The position numbers and the translations under genes are program-made. Under the pieces are notes generated by a model. That model searched no databases. It was not told the origin of the DNA and worked only from the letters and a program-made list of their open reading frames with translations. A DNA stretch of 64,000 bases from Conchocele bisecta (taxonomy: Eukaryota; Mollusca; Bivalvia; Lucinida; Thyasiridae). This document shows, in pieces, positions 10,886 through 20,938 of this stretch (position 1 is its first letter; each line of letters begins with the position of its first letter). The DNA is taken from contig JAQRGA010000185.1 of the NCBI GenBank assembly GCA_029237695.1, positions 62,001 through 126,000 of the forward strand, written 5' to 3'.

Positions 10886-11110
10886 ATGTATGGCAGTGAC
10901 TTGGGTAAAAGGGACTTATGGGTTTGCGACCAGTGTCGATCCATATCAGCCTGTGCATCCACGCAGTCTGATCAGGATCTGCACTGTTCGCCGTTCCATC
11001 AATGAAACACCCGTCGTGCTTCTAACACGCAACATAGATTGTTATCAGACGTACAGGGAGCGTGTTATTTTACCAGAAGCTACACCGATCACACATCCCA
11101 TAACCCCAAT
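10885..11110 (+). repeat. MITE-A copy
   Basis: TATGGCAGTGACTTGGGTAA at the left; GATCAGGATCTGCACTGTTC in the middle. The right end is degraded. Confidence 0.65.
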
Positions 11111-11269
11111 TTATACCGTCCACATAGTGAGTATGTGCCGTGAAACTGTGAATACTACCTAATCACTGTGTATGAATATGTGTGGTTGTCATACAAGTCG
11201 ATTTTTCGCTTTTGAGAATGCGGCTGGGGATATTTTTTGCATTTTAAAGCTATGTGTAGATGTTTACGG

Positions 11270-11415
11270 GATAAATAGAATAGTAGACTAGTGCCGTGAA
11301 TGGGAAAATATATCTGACACGGCACGGAAACGGGATGTATTCGGTAGAGCCTCACCCATCCCGTTTCCTAAGCCTTGCCAGATATTTTTCCCATTCATGG
11401 CACTAACCTACTATT
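11270..11415. repeat. Inverted repeat around 11,345
   Basis: GCCGTGAATGGGAAAATATA (11,292-11,311) is mirrored by TATTTTTCCCATTCATGGCA (11,384-11,403), and ACGGGATGTATTC by CATCCCGTTTCC. A similar GTGAATGGGAAAAATA-type sequence is near 2,860. It is a short foldback of unknown family. Confidence 0.55.
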
Positions 11416-11699
11416 CTCTATTTCTTCAGCCACAGCCAGATTTGCGGTCTCATTGGAAGAAGGTGGCTATCTGCATGAGGGAGTTAGATTTTCTATACCA
11501 CTAACGCCTTCAACTACAAATCGGCGGTGGTTATATCTGAGTAGTGATATCAGTAGTAACTGAAATGGTCACAGGAAGAAGTGGGATAACTACATGGCTC
11601 CTTCACGTACACATCGACGGGATTAACTTTAGGTTAGAGAATACTAAATGGGTCTGCCTTTGGAATTTTTTGGTGCGGGCCTAGAAATCAAAATATGCT

Positions 11700-11798
11700 T
11701 AATGTACAAAGCAAGACAGACACGTGTTCCATGTGGTCTGGATCTACCCTGGTCGCAACACCAGAAGCCCCATTTCTCCATCCACAGCCTCATATTAC
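11700..11798 (-). repeat. MITE-A fragment abutting an Rh exon
   Basis: The end CCCATTTCTCCATCCACAGC lies 6-10 bp from the last recognisable codon of the Rh exon at 11,802, so the insertion appears to have cut that exon. Confidence 0.6.
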
Positions 11799-11801
11799 TT
11801 A

Positions 11802-11845
11802 ATATCCGAACCCGATCAATATCACCACGAGAACGTCTTGGAACG
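11802..11845 (-). pseudogene. Rh-type transporter exon 2 remnant (FQDV...GFG)
   Basis: On the minus strand the frame reads FQDVLVVILIGFGY, matching the family segment in which Phe-Gln-Asp-Val is followed by a hydrophobic helix ending in Gly-Phe-Gly. It would follow directly on exon 1, which ends in ...MYP with one spare base; the phase fits if this exon starts at 11,845. The expected AG acceptor is not present (the sequence reads TCCG before the exon), although a pyrimidine tract is. The frame stops at 11,799-11,801, and a MITE-A fragment begins within a few bases. I read it as a damaged exon. Confidence 0.55.
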
Positions 11846-11889
11846 CGGAAGGATTGGATAGGGAAATAAGATGGGGGTAGCAAAGATTC

Positions 11890-12570
11890 ATAAATATGTT
11901 CACGTGAACGTCTACTCGCCTACTATGCGAATAAATATGGCTTTACCTGTGGGCAACGTGTACACGAGCAATATGCTGTGCATCAGATTGAAAAGTTTAC
12001 ACATTAATAAACATCCAAATTTACGCACAAAGTGGTGATCTTGTATGATGGCTTGTACATACAAAGCTGGCGGAGATGGCAACACAATGCTCCATATAGT
12101 GTACAGTTACAAGACAATATTCATATATCACATCACTGTAAGACTTATGAAGCATTATCATTGAAGTCAAGTGTATCTATCTATCACCTAATAACTTAAT
12201 CGAGGGTCTATAACCATGTCATAAACACACCGCTCCGTATAATTTAGGGAAGTGTTTCGAAAATGGCGTAACTAAACAATTTCAAAATATTCTCCTCAGT
12301 GTATCAAGTGATGGCTACCTGTCCATTTTCAAAATCCAGCGGAGTGTTTTGAAGTTCTTATACCGGCATAGCTCCACTAGTATATTTAAACTCGATAACG
12401 ATAATCTCTGCAACGAGACTATAATAATATGTATCGCTGTATAGTACTGACAGGAGCAATTACTCTTTAACATCGTGTTATAATATCACGCCATTGTAGA
12501 TTTACTCAGATGTTGGTCGATGGGGTCGTTCACCTATTTACTGTATTACAAGGCCGTATGACCGTATTAC
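11890..12570. other. No gene seen
   Basis: AT-rich, apparently single-copy intron sequence of the Rh-type gene. No other feature is supported. Confidence 0.5.
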
Positions 12571-12599
12571 ACCGCCGCCTGCGTTAATCTAGCCCTGCA

Positions 12600-12838
12600 G
12601 CCAATTTCACCAAAATTGCTGAGCATACTTATCTAGCTAAGTATACTTTGAGGGAGTAATCATTTATTTTTTTGGAAATGCATTATTTCATATATAACTA
12701 ACGACAGCATATATTTTACGATTAAAAGTATGCAGAATTGTTATATATATATATATATATATCACAGCCGTGATAATATAATAAAATCAGTATATTTAAC
12801 CTTAAATTGAAAGTTTCTCCCTCAAAGTGTACTTGTGG
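12600..12838. repeat. MITE-C copy
   Basis: AGTATACTTTGAGGGAGTAA on the left and its complement on the right, with a (TA)n stretch at about 12,743-12,760 near the centre. Just before it lies the TACACCGCCGCCTGCG-type end of repeat I. Confidence 0.7.
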
Positions 12839-12965
12839 CGGTTATACGGGCAGTTTAATCACAAAGATAGGGAATACAGTCATAACTTATTAAACATGTA
12901 TTGGTGAATCAGAATTTGTTTGTTTCATGTAATTCCTATTTCTCTCAGTCGTTTGTTGAGTTAAC

Positions 12966-13240
12966 TCAATAACCGGCAAGGCAATCCATGCCAGGTTTCA
13001 ATAAGACGCTTTGATATTCCTTAATCCTGCACTTAAACGCGAACAAATCATGTACTTAGTATTAACAAATCCTACACTTGAATGAGAACAAATTAGACAG
13101 TTGACATCAATACCGGCAAGGAAATCCCCGCCAGGTATTGATCAGAATCTTTGATATCCACTTCAATCCGACACTTGAAAAGTGAAATTTGACTTGTCGC
13201 TTTAACTAATCCGATACACACTTTGAATAATTCACAGGCA
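12966..13240 (+). repeat. Two tandem units of about 141 bp
   Basis: TCAATAACCGGCAAGGCAAT (12,966) and TCAATACCGGCAAGGAAATC (13,107) begin two diverged copies of one block. No coding function is seen. Confidence 0.55.
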
Positions 13241-13714
13241 CTTGTTTAATCCATGGAATGACATTAAACGGAATCAATAATCCATCATAATTGTTTTTCG
13301 TTAGGCAAATGTAAATGCTTTCATTTAAAGACACCACTGGCTTTATCACCTTGTATTTAAGTCCCGATCCCATAGGACTAGGCTAGCACGAAGTTGTCCG
13401 GCCACTTAGGCATGCTTTTTATACGGCATATAATGAACAGCAATTATTACAACTTATGGTGAATTAAGATTTCTATTTAGAAATTAAACTATTAACGGAT
13501 GAGTGCAAAGCAAACTTAATGAAACGCATTTCAAATATCAATCATGTCAATATCATTGAGAATGTTGAAATAAGTATGGATAATCTGATCAGAACTCTCA
13601 TAAACAGCGTAAATGATCAATATATTAGTTACATAGTTGTCTCCCATCGACAACTTCGTAATACCCACAGGCGACTGTCCTTTAGTCAGTTCACATTCAC
13701 GATATTCGCGACAG

Positions 13715-13852
13715 TACTTAGCAAGATAAGTATGCTTAGAAATTTTGGTGAAATAGGCTACAGATGTAAATGTTTCTGAAGATTTATTGGCAATCTGAAC
13801 TCGCAATGAAGCTGTCTGATTGGCTTAGCTTGAGCTGTAGCACAGCTCAGGT
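13715..13852 (-). repeat. Dispersed repeat I, left part of the interrupted copy
   Basis: A stretch of MITE-C-like sequence passes into ACTCGCAATGAAGCTGTCTG and TAGCACAGCTCAGG. The repeat resumes at 25,519 with ATCAAGCTGCAAGATTTTAA, which shows that the palindrome was inserted into it. Confidence 0.75.
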
Positions 13853-13859
13853 TCATCCA
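13853..13859. repeat. Target-site duplication, left copy (TCATCCA)
   Basis: The same seven bases follow the other end of the palindrome at 25,512-25,518. If the element is taken to start AG...CT, the shared direct repeat is 5 bp (CATCC). Polintons usually make 6-bp duplications, so the exact boundary is ambiguous by one base at each end. Confidence 0.8.
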
Positions 13860-13885
13860 GTAGTATATAGGGTATCACTTCATTA

Positions 13886-14178
13886 CCGCGACCCAGGGTA
13901 TCAGAATTAGCCCAATCCTGGGATACCAAGAGGGTAAAATTGGGTCATAATTTTCTATAATTAAGCACGAAAAAACTACCTCCCACCTATGACAGAGGTT
14001 GTCATAAATTTATAGGAGTGTAATATCCGTCCCCAAATGGAGGAGGTTTTCGGCTACCTTTTTCAGTTATAGGAGTGTAAAAATCGCTCCGACAACAACG
14101 GTTTTCGGCAACCATTGATACCGCGACCAGGGGTAAGAGAATTACCCCAAGTCTGGGATACCAAGAGGGTAAAATTTT
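13886..14178 (+). repeat. Subterminal direct repeats in the element end
   Basis: ACCGCGACCCAGGGTATCAG (13,886) recurs as ACCGCGACCAGGGGTAAGAG (~14,121), each followed by GGGATACCAAGAGGGTAAAA. Between them TATAGGAGTGTAA occurs twice (~14,011 and ~14,070). The same arrangement is mirrored at 25,200-25,487. Such repeats could be sites for an element-encoded DNA-binding protein (inference). Confidence 0.75.
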
Positions 14179-14309
14179 ATCATAAATTTATAACAAAATT
14201 ATGAGAATATATTTGAATTCGTATTGAACAAAGTAAACATAATATTTAAATATATTAAAAACTTCCAACCTTGGGAAAGTATATTTTAATAATATATAAG
14301 AACCAAAAA

Positions 14310-17300
14310 ATGTCACACGCTAAACAAAAACTATCACAAAAAGTTATGAAAACGGCACACCCTAAATTAACTCACACAATGATTGGTGAAAATGGGGGTA
14401 TAAATGCCACGAAAATTCCACAAAATTCTTCTCCTAAAATTAGGGAATTAAGAGCGGAATTAAAATCCTTTGGGGTGTCGTTTTCATCAAGATTAAGAGA
14501 AACGGGTTTAAATAAGCTTATAAATGAATAAAAAAATGAAGAATATATGAAAAGGATGAGCCGCGCGTTCGAATAGAAAATAAGGATTACAAAAAGATAG
14601 CGCAAAAGCTCGCAGATGAGTCCGTATTATCACTTAGAAGTAAAAATGTTGGCAAACCAAAAAACCGGTTCCCCAAAACGGGTTTACTAAAACAGTTGAT
14701 AGGGGAAAGGGATGAAATATTAGATGGGTATAAGGAAAATAAAGAAACCACAGTGAAAGGACGCCGGTTAACTACACTAACCATAAAAACCAAACTTCAG
14801 GTAGATAAGACACAAAAATTGATGACCTTGTTGCAACCTCTGCTGACTGGTAGCTTCTACCTTAGATATTCTTTTTCTTACAGATTAATCCACCAAGATG
14901 AGAAAGATTTTCGAGGAAGGCCTAAAAAAAAGTTAGGTTTTTTTATAAAAATCTTTTCGGTAGTCCCTGGTTCAGAGAATACACAGAAGTGCACAATTGG
15001 ATTAAAAAGCAAGAGGAAGAAAGATTAAATATAGATAAAATAGATCGACCAAACACGAAATGGAGGTTTGTAAGGTGGGTAACCACTAGTGTTAAACTAA
15101 TTTACGGAACGGCAACAAGAGACGTCGGAAGGGCGTCAGATCAAGTGGCCGGAGGGCACTTGCCTGAATGGTTGCGACACAAAAAAGGACTGAAACCACT
15201 AGATAGTTTTGATGATGATCTCTGTTTATTCCGGTGTTTAGCACTTCATACGACAGAATTACGCACTGACCGCTGTTTATCATTAACAAAAGATCTATCA
15301 GAAAAATATTTAAAATTTTGTTCCTCAAAAAAGTTGGATATTTCAAGCGGACCGGTTTTATTCGACGATCTGGATAAAATAGAAGAATGTTTTAAAATAG
15401 GTATTGATGCGTACGAACCCGCAGAAGATGGAACATGGTTTTTACGAAAAGTTGCCGCGAACTACGAAGAACTTGGTACCAAGAAGATGAAAATAGGTAT
15501 TTTTAATGATCACGCATTCCTTATTACAGATATGAATAAAGTTTGTAAAACGTATTGTTGTTCTGAGTGTAATCAACGATTTACACAATCGCACTGCTTG
15601 ACAAGACACGCAAAAACGTGTATGAGAGGAGAAACAAATGTATTGTGCAAAGCAGATAAAATAGATAGACCAACACTGCGTTCGAAAAATCGTTTTTTAT
15701 CCAATACCTAAATGCAGCAAAAAGCAATTACGTGGATAAACTCTTTTGAAGGACCACATATCCACACAGCTGTATGTGGTCACGGTGGAGAAAGAATGGT
15801 AGCTGGAGCTCCTGTAGATGGATTTTGTTCAGAAACGGAAACAGTTTATCAATTTCACGGCTGCTATTGGCACGGATGCCCAAAACACTGTCTTAAAGAT
15901 GCCAAGAAAATTTTTAAAAATCTAGGGTACGAGATGAATTGATCAGAGCAGAGTTTGAGTTAGTAGTTATTTGGGAATGTGAATATGATAGTAATTTTAA
16001 TAATTTGAAGAAAATAATTCGAAAGAATTAAAAAACCCTCCAACAACAATTTATCCATACCACATTGTATACGATTTTGAAGCGTATTTGGATCCTTCAT
16101 CCAAAACCCCTGTTACTAAAGATTTAGAATATATAAATGAACACGTTCCAATAAGTGTAAGTGTTGGAGATACACTGTCTAGAGTTATAACACACATATG
16201 TGATACTTCTCCTAAAAAATAAGTGCAATTTTTTCTTGAAGATATTAGTAAGCGAGCGCAAGCAATTCGTAAGGTTGTCGGTGAAGATAAAACATACGGA
16301 TTTCCCACCGATATGGACCGACTTTTCTCTTCACAGAGTGGTGAGATAAAGCGGTGGATAAACCAAGTGCCGGTAATTGGTTTTAATTCCAGCAACTATG
16401 ATATTAATTTAATAAAGAAACACTTAGTAGAGGCTTTAACTGATACTGTTAAAAAGGTGTTAGTAGGAAAGAAAGCAAATACGACAATCTTCCTATTTAC
16501 CCCAGAATTTAGGTTTTTGGATGTAAAATTATATCTTGCTCCGGGTATTGATTACGACCGATGGGTAAGGGCGTATGGATGTGAAGCAACAAAGTCTTTC
16601 TTTCCATAGAATGGTTTGATTCCCCCGATAAACTTAATTACGAGGGATTATTACCACCACTTAAAAACTGGGGGAATAAATTAAATCCCAGTAAAATTCT
16701 AACCCAAAACCAACTAGATGAGTGCAACAACATTTATAAAAACCTGAAAATGAAGAGTTTTAAAGATTGGTTGAAATATATAACAACTTAGATGTTGAAC
16801 CTTTCCTAGAAGCTATTGGTAAAATGACTACATTTTATAAAACAAAAGAGTAGATATATTTAAGGACGCGGTTACCCTTCCGGGGTTGCGTTACAATATA
16901 TTCTAAAAAAAAGGAACTATAAAACACCACGTAAAAGTTACAAAACTAAAGAGAATATAGCGGCAGACGCGATCTGTCCACCACTTTTCGCTCCCGACGA
17001 AGAAAGTTATGAAATTTTAAAAGGAGCACTAGTTGGAGGTCCATCAATTGTGTTTACAAGATATGCGGAAGCCGGAGTTTCTAGAATTAGATCAACTCCT
17101 GATGGAAACGGAAAACTCTGCAAAGCGGTGTTAGGATTTGATGCGAACGCTTTGTATTTATCCACACTTGCAAAAACAATGCCCTGCGGAAAGGGAACAT
17201 TATACAACGTATTTGCACCAAATAATCCGAAAAAACTTGCCGCCTTTTCAAAAACAGTATTATCAACGATTGGTTGGTTTGGGTTTGCTGAGGTTGATAT

Positions 17301-18396
17301 AGAAAGTTCCACAGAATTAAAAGAAAAGTTTTCAGAAATGTCCCCTATATTTATAAAACAGAGTTGTAGAAGAGGAAGAAGTTCCGGACCATATGCTCAG
17401 TTATTTGAAACAAACCAACCGTGAAAAAGGAAAATGTAAGAAGTTGGTAGGAGCAATGTCTGGTAAAAAAGTTTTATTATTCACACCATTATTAAAATGG
17501 TATTACAACATGGATTACAAATAACAGGTCTATACAGGATTAGACTATGAACCAGGAAAACCCTTTGAGTGGTTTGTTAAGGAAGTTACTGCCGCTAGAA
17601 GAGCCGGAGATGTTGATATATCAAAGTCCCCAATTGCAGATATTATGAAATTATTAGGAAATTCGTGTTGTGGAAAAATGATAGAATCTCCAGAAAAACA
17701 TCTTAACACAACCTATACAAAAGATGAAAAATGTGTAGACAGAGCATTAAGATCCGCGTATTTTCACGATTTGGAAGAGATAGGAGATGCGTACGAAATA
17801 TCATCAAGAAAAGTAAACGCTCGCATGACGCGTCCATTTCATTGTGGGATTGCTGTATACCAATATGCAAAACTAAGAATGTTAGAGTTTTATTATGACT
17901 TTATGGATAAGTACGTAGATCGGTCTGATTTTGAGTTAATACAGATGGATACTGACAGTTTATATATGGCAGTTAGTAAAAAAACAGGAGGATTAGATGG
18001 AATGATAAAACCACACTTACTTCAGGATTTAACAACAAACATAACAATCAATGGTTGGCATGGATAAATGGAGTAATAGAGATCCATATTATTTAAAACA
18101 GAGTTTTCAGGGAGACCGCGCTATAGCTCTATCCAGCAAGTGTTATTTAGTTGAGAAATTTGAAAATTCAGAATTAAAACATTCCGCAAAAGGTTTATCC
18201 GCACGCCAAAACAACCTTTCTTGGTTAAGATACAAAGAAGCACTTCACCCAACTGATATTGATAGGGGGAACAAACAGAGGTTTTAGAATGAATTCCGGT
18301 GTTATGAAAACTTATACACAATGCAAATTAGGTCTTTCCGCTTACTATGATAAAAGAAGAGTTTTATCAGACGGAATCCATACAGAACCTCTATAG
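14310..18396 (+). pseudogene. Protein-primed family-B DNA polymerase, left-arm copy (broken)
   Basis: The gene starts at ATG 14,310 (MSHAKQK); the terminal stop is at 18,394-18,396. The order is: a basic N-terminal region; a Phe-Asp-Asp-Asp-Leu-Cys-Leu-Phe-Arg-Cys block (~15,210); a C2H2 finger, CSECNQRFTQSHCLTRH (~15,565-15,617); and a nuclease-like VYQFHGCYWHGC block (~15,845-15,880). Then come the exonuclease motifs: DFEAYL (~16,073), FNSSNYD (~16,381) and a Tyr/Asp ExoIII region (~16,790). The polymerase motifs follow: DANALYL (~17,140), KLLGNSCCGK (~17,648) and DTDSLY (~17,950). The catalytic motifs are present but split by a stop at 14,529 and many single-base indels, so no one frame spans them. 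The family replicates linear DNA from a terminal protein. The right-arm copy is better preserved. Confidence 0.85.
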
Positions 18397-18454
18397 TTAA
18401 TTTCTTCAAATTATAAGAAAAAAAACAACAAAAAAACCGTAATTGACCACCCAC

Positions 18455-18694
18455 TTAACCAGCTGCAGTCACCGTTTGAACCTTTTTTGGTCTTCCAACC
18501 GGTCCTTTTAAGCGACGTTCCGGGTTTTTTTTCCAATCTTCTCTAGATAATCCGCTTATAAATTGGTCATTTTCCCACAAATCTGTAAGGCGTTTTGTCC
18601 CAATATGATATTTTTTCTTGATTTCCGTAGCAGGAACATGTCCCCGAGATCGAAGAATATCCAACAGAGCGTCTCGATTAAGAACAGACTTCAT
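18455..18694 (-). CDS. Small HTH / AT-hook protein, left-arm copy
   Basis: 79 residues, intact, with the same protein as the right-arm copy. It begins MKSVLNRDALLDILRSRG. A helix-turn-helix-like stretch (~residues 8-42: ATEIKKKYHIGTKRLTDLW) is followed by a basic AT-hook-like GPVGRPKK near residue 66. It lies tail-to-tail with the polymerase gene, only about 60 bp from its stop. It is probably a DNA-binding protein acting on the element's own AT-rich DNA (inference). Its full preservation in both arms contrasts with the broken polymerase frames. Confidence 0.7.
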   Translation of the reverse strand: MKSVLNRDALLDILRSRGHVPATEIKKKYHIGTKRLTDLWENDQFISGLSREDWKKNPERRLKGPVGRPKKVQTVTAAG

Positions 18695-18868
18695 AAATCT
18701 TCTTTATATAAAACACCACATATAAGTTTAACATAAACTCATAATTGGGAAAATTTAGTAATTATTTTTAACCAAGAAGTTAAGACAGAAAAACGTTTCA
18801 CGCACCTTTTTTGTAAAAATAATGGGAGGATTTTTTAAAAAAAATATATATAGAGGTGGTTCATATTG

Positions 18869-19087
18869 TTATTTAAAACATAGCTCGCCGCCCCAATAAT
18901 CCTGTCGTTTACGATCGTTGTGACTCCATTTATCGGTTACGGTACTATTGTTTTTACCAATCGGAGGAGTAACGTAATTATAATACAGAGGTATTATAGC
19001 AAGGGACAAAACCGCCAGAGCCGCCGCTGAATAAGACCAAGAAGAATCTTCCTCTTCTTGTTTTAACGTTTGTGCGAACCCAGAAAC
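18869..19087 (-). pseudogene. HTH-transmembrane gene, 3' fragment in the left arm
   Basis: This is the mirror image of the last ~72 codons of the gene at 19,901-20,450: the hydrophobic segment and the tail ending in GGELCFK are present. The N-terminal half is missing because homology between the arms stops at 19,087, immediately before the central foldback. Confidence 0.75.
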
Positions 19088-19090
19088 TGC

Positions 19091-19381
19091 TTAACAATGC
19101 TGAGTAGTTTCTTAGCAATGCTGACTAACTGATGAGCAGATAATGCCCAGAATGTCCATAATGGTGAACAAATGTTTAAAAAGTTTTATAATTATTGACA
19201 AAAAATCGGTCATTTGTCCCAAGTACTTATAAATTACTAAAGAATGTACCAATAGATTACTTTTAGTTGTACGGACTGATTTTTTGTCAATAATTATAAA
19301 ACTTTTTAAACATTTGTTCACCATTTTGGACATTCTGGGCATTAGTCAGCATTGCTAAGAAACTACTCAGCATTGTTAAGC
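19091..19381. repeat. 290-bp foldback at the arm junction
   Basis: CTTAACAATGCTGAGTAGTT (19,091) is mirrored by AACTACTCAGCATTGTTAAG (ending 19,381). An inner pair is AACAAATGTTTAAAAAGTTT and its complement, with a loop of about 70 bp. The pattern AGCATTACTCAGCA goes on just outside to about 19,420. I see no target duplication. It sits within 4 bp of the end of the left arm. Confidence 0.8.
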
Positions 19382-19496
19382 ATTACCTAGCATTACTCAG
19401 CAATTACTCAGCAACCCCTCAGTTAGAGTTAGTTATAATTGGTTCAAATAAACCGCTAATTTCTTCCGTTTCTTCGTAGAAAGCCGTATCCGTAAA

Positions 19497-19838
19497 CTAA
19501 TCGTTGATTTTAAACAGTTTTATAAAATTAGCCCCATTCTCTTCAACTAATCGTTTGTCAATCCTGTTTAACCACTTCATTTCGCTAATTTGTTTCTTAT
19601 AAACCCTACATAATTTTCGATATAATATTGGAAATGTGACTCTTTTATCGGTGCGTAATAGGTTGCGCTGATATTTCATGTACTCTATTTTACCTAATGA
19701 TTTCATGTTATAGTAATAGTCGTCAACAAGACCATTACAAAACTCCACTTCCCATTCTATTACTTTATCCATTTTATTATTAATAAGGTTTTTCAAATAT
19801 GCCTTTTTAAAACACATTTCTAAGAGTTTATCTCCCAT
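19497..19838 (-). CDS. Orphan 113-residue basic protein
   Basis: Starts MGDKLLEMCFKKAYLKNLI. It is rich in Lys, Arg, Tyr and Leu and has no family I recognise. Predicted features are mainly helical with no membrane segment. It is divergent from the HTH-transmembrane gene, with about 60 bp of AT-rich DNA between the two starts (TATTTATAAAC near 19,884 could be a TATA-type element). The frame stops at 19,497-19,499 (TAG) but remains open for a further ~26 acidic codons to a TGA, so the stop may be premature. This is the only copy, as it lies in the unique centre. Confidence 0.5.
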   Translation of the reverse strand: MGDKLLEMCFKKAYLKNLINNKMDKVIEWEVEFCNGLVDDYYYNMKSLGKIEYMKYQRNLLRTDKRVTFPILYRKLCRVYKKQISEMKWLNRIDKRLVEENGANFIKLFKIND

Positions 19839-19900
19839 TTTTATAAAATATTTTGGGCATTTTGAACATATTTTCTGCGCCTTATTTATAAACTATTAAT

Positions 19901-20450
19901 AATGCCAAAGCTCGTACTTATCTAACGAAAGTATAGAGAAGAAATAGTTTCATCCCGCGGAAAGGTAACCGCGGATCAACTTAAAAAGAAGTTTGGAATC
20001 GGTAGTGCGCGACTTAAAAAACTGTGGGATAATAACCCATCCCCTGGATTGTATTTACCTCCAGTATTACCTCCTACGGATTTACCTGCGAAAGAAAAAA
20101 CGATTACGCGGGTAACCGGTGGGGGGACAAATGAGCTTAACAAGTTAAGCAAGGGGGTGGGTGTCAATGAGCAATTCGTTAAAAATTTGGAAAAAATTAT
20201 TGATAATAAAAAAGAAACTCTCCAATGTGAGGTTTCTGGGTTCGCACAAACGTTAAAACAAGAAGAGGAAGATTCTTCTTGGTCTTATTCAGCGGCGGCT
20301 CTGGCGGTTTTGTCCCTTGCTATAATACCTCTGTATTATAATTACGTTACTCCTCCGATTGGTAAAAACAATAGTACCGTAACCGATAAATGGAGTCACA
20401 ACGATCGTAAACGACAGGATTATTGGGGCGGCGAGCTATGTTTTAAATAA
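19901..20450 (+). pseudogene. HTH plus C-terminal transmembrane protein (one frameshift)
   Basis: An ATG at 19,901 (MPKLVLI) is followed by a stop in its frame at 19,922-19,924. The main frame is open from 19,926. It carries KVTADQLKKKFGIGSARLKK, which matches the HTH of the neighbouring AT-hook gene position by position (KKK-F/Y-x-IG-S/T-x-RL-x-x-LW). A Pro-rich linker, an acidic stretch (QEEEDSS) and one hydrophobic helix (~20,290-20,345) follow, then a polar tail ending GGELCFK. A DNA-binding module joined to a membrane anchor suggests a protein that tethers element DNA to a membrane; this is inference only. A single indel near 19,920 separates start and body. Confidence 0.6.
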
Positions 20451-20626
20451 CAATATGAACCACCTCTATATATTTTTTTTAAAAAATCCTCCCATTATTT
20501 TACAAAAAAGGTGCGTGAAACGTTTTTCTGTCTTAACTTCCTGGTTAAAAATAATTACTAAAATTTTCCCAATTATGAGTTTATGTTAAACATTAATATG
20601 TGGTGTTTTATATATAAAGAAGATTT

Positions 20627-20866
20627 ATGAAGTCTGTTCTTAATCGAGACGCTCTGTTGGATATTCTTCGATCTCGGGGACATGTTCCTGCTACGGAAAT
20701 CAAGAAAAAATATCATATTGGGACAAAACGCCTTACAGATTTGTGGGAAAATGACCAATTTATAAGCGGATTATCTAGAGAAGATTGGAAAAAAAACCCG
20801 GAACGTCGCTTAAAAGGACCGGTTGGAAGACCAAAAAAGGTTCAAACGGTGACTGCAGCTGGTTAA
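20627..20866 (+). CDS. Small HTH / AT-hook protein, right-arm copy
   Basis: Identical in protein sequence to the copy at 18,455-18,694 (79 residues). It lies 176 bp downstream of the HTH-transmembrane gene on the same strand and converges on the polymerase gene. The shared HTH between the two neighbours points to an old tandem duplication followed by different C-termini (AT-hook in one, membrane helix in the other). Confidence 0.7.
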   Translation: MKSVLNRDALLDILRSRGHVPATEIKKKYHIGTKRLTDLWENDQFISGLSREDWKKNPERRLKGPVGRPKKVQTVTAAG

Positions 20867-20938
20867 GTGGGTGGTCAATTACGTTTTTTTTTTTGTTTTT
20901 TTTTTTGTTTTTTTTTTCTTATAATTTGAAGAAATTAA

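Larger units (their letters stand above)
13860..19087 (+). repeat. Left arm of the giant palindrome
   Basis: Starts GTAGTATATAGGG and ends at the bases CCCAGAAAC. It is 52 bp shorter than the right arm, mainly through small deletions; one of about 19 bp lies near 14,570. Confidence 0.85.

Noticed and set aside
14271..14309. Upstream start of the polymerase gene (left arm)
   Set aside because: It would begin on TTG; the first ATG is at 14,310 and its partner at 25,061 in the other arm.
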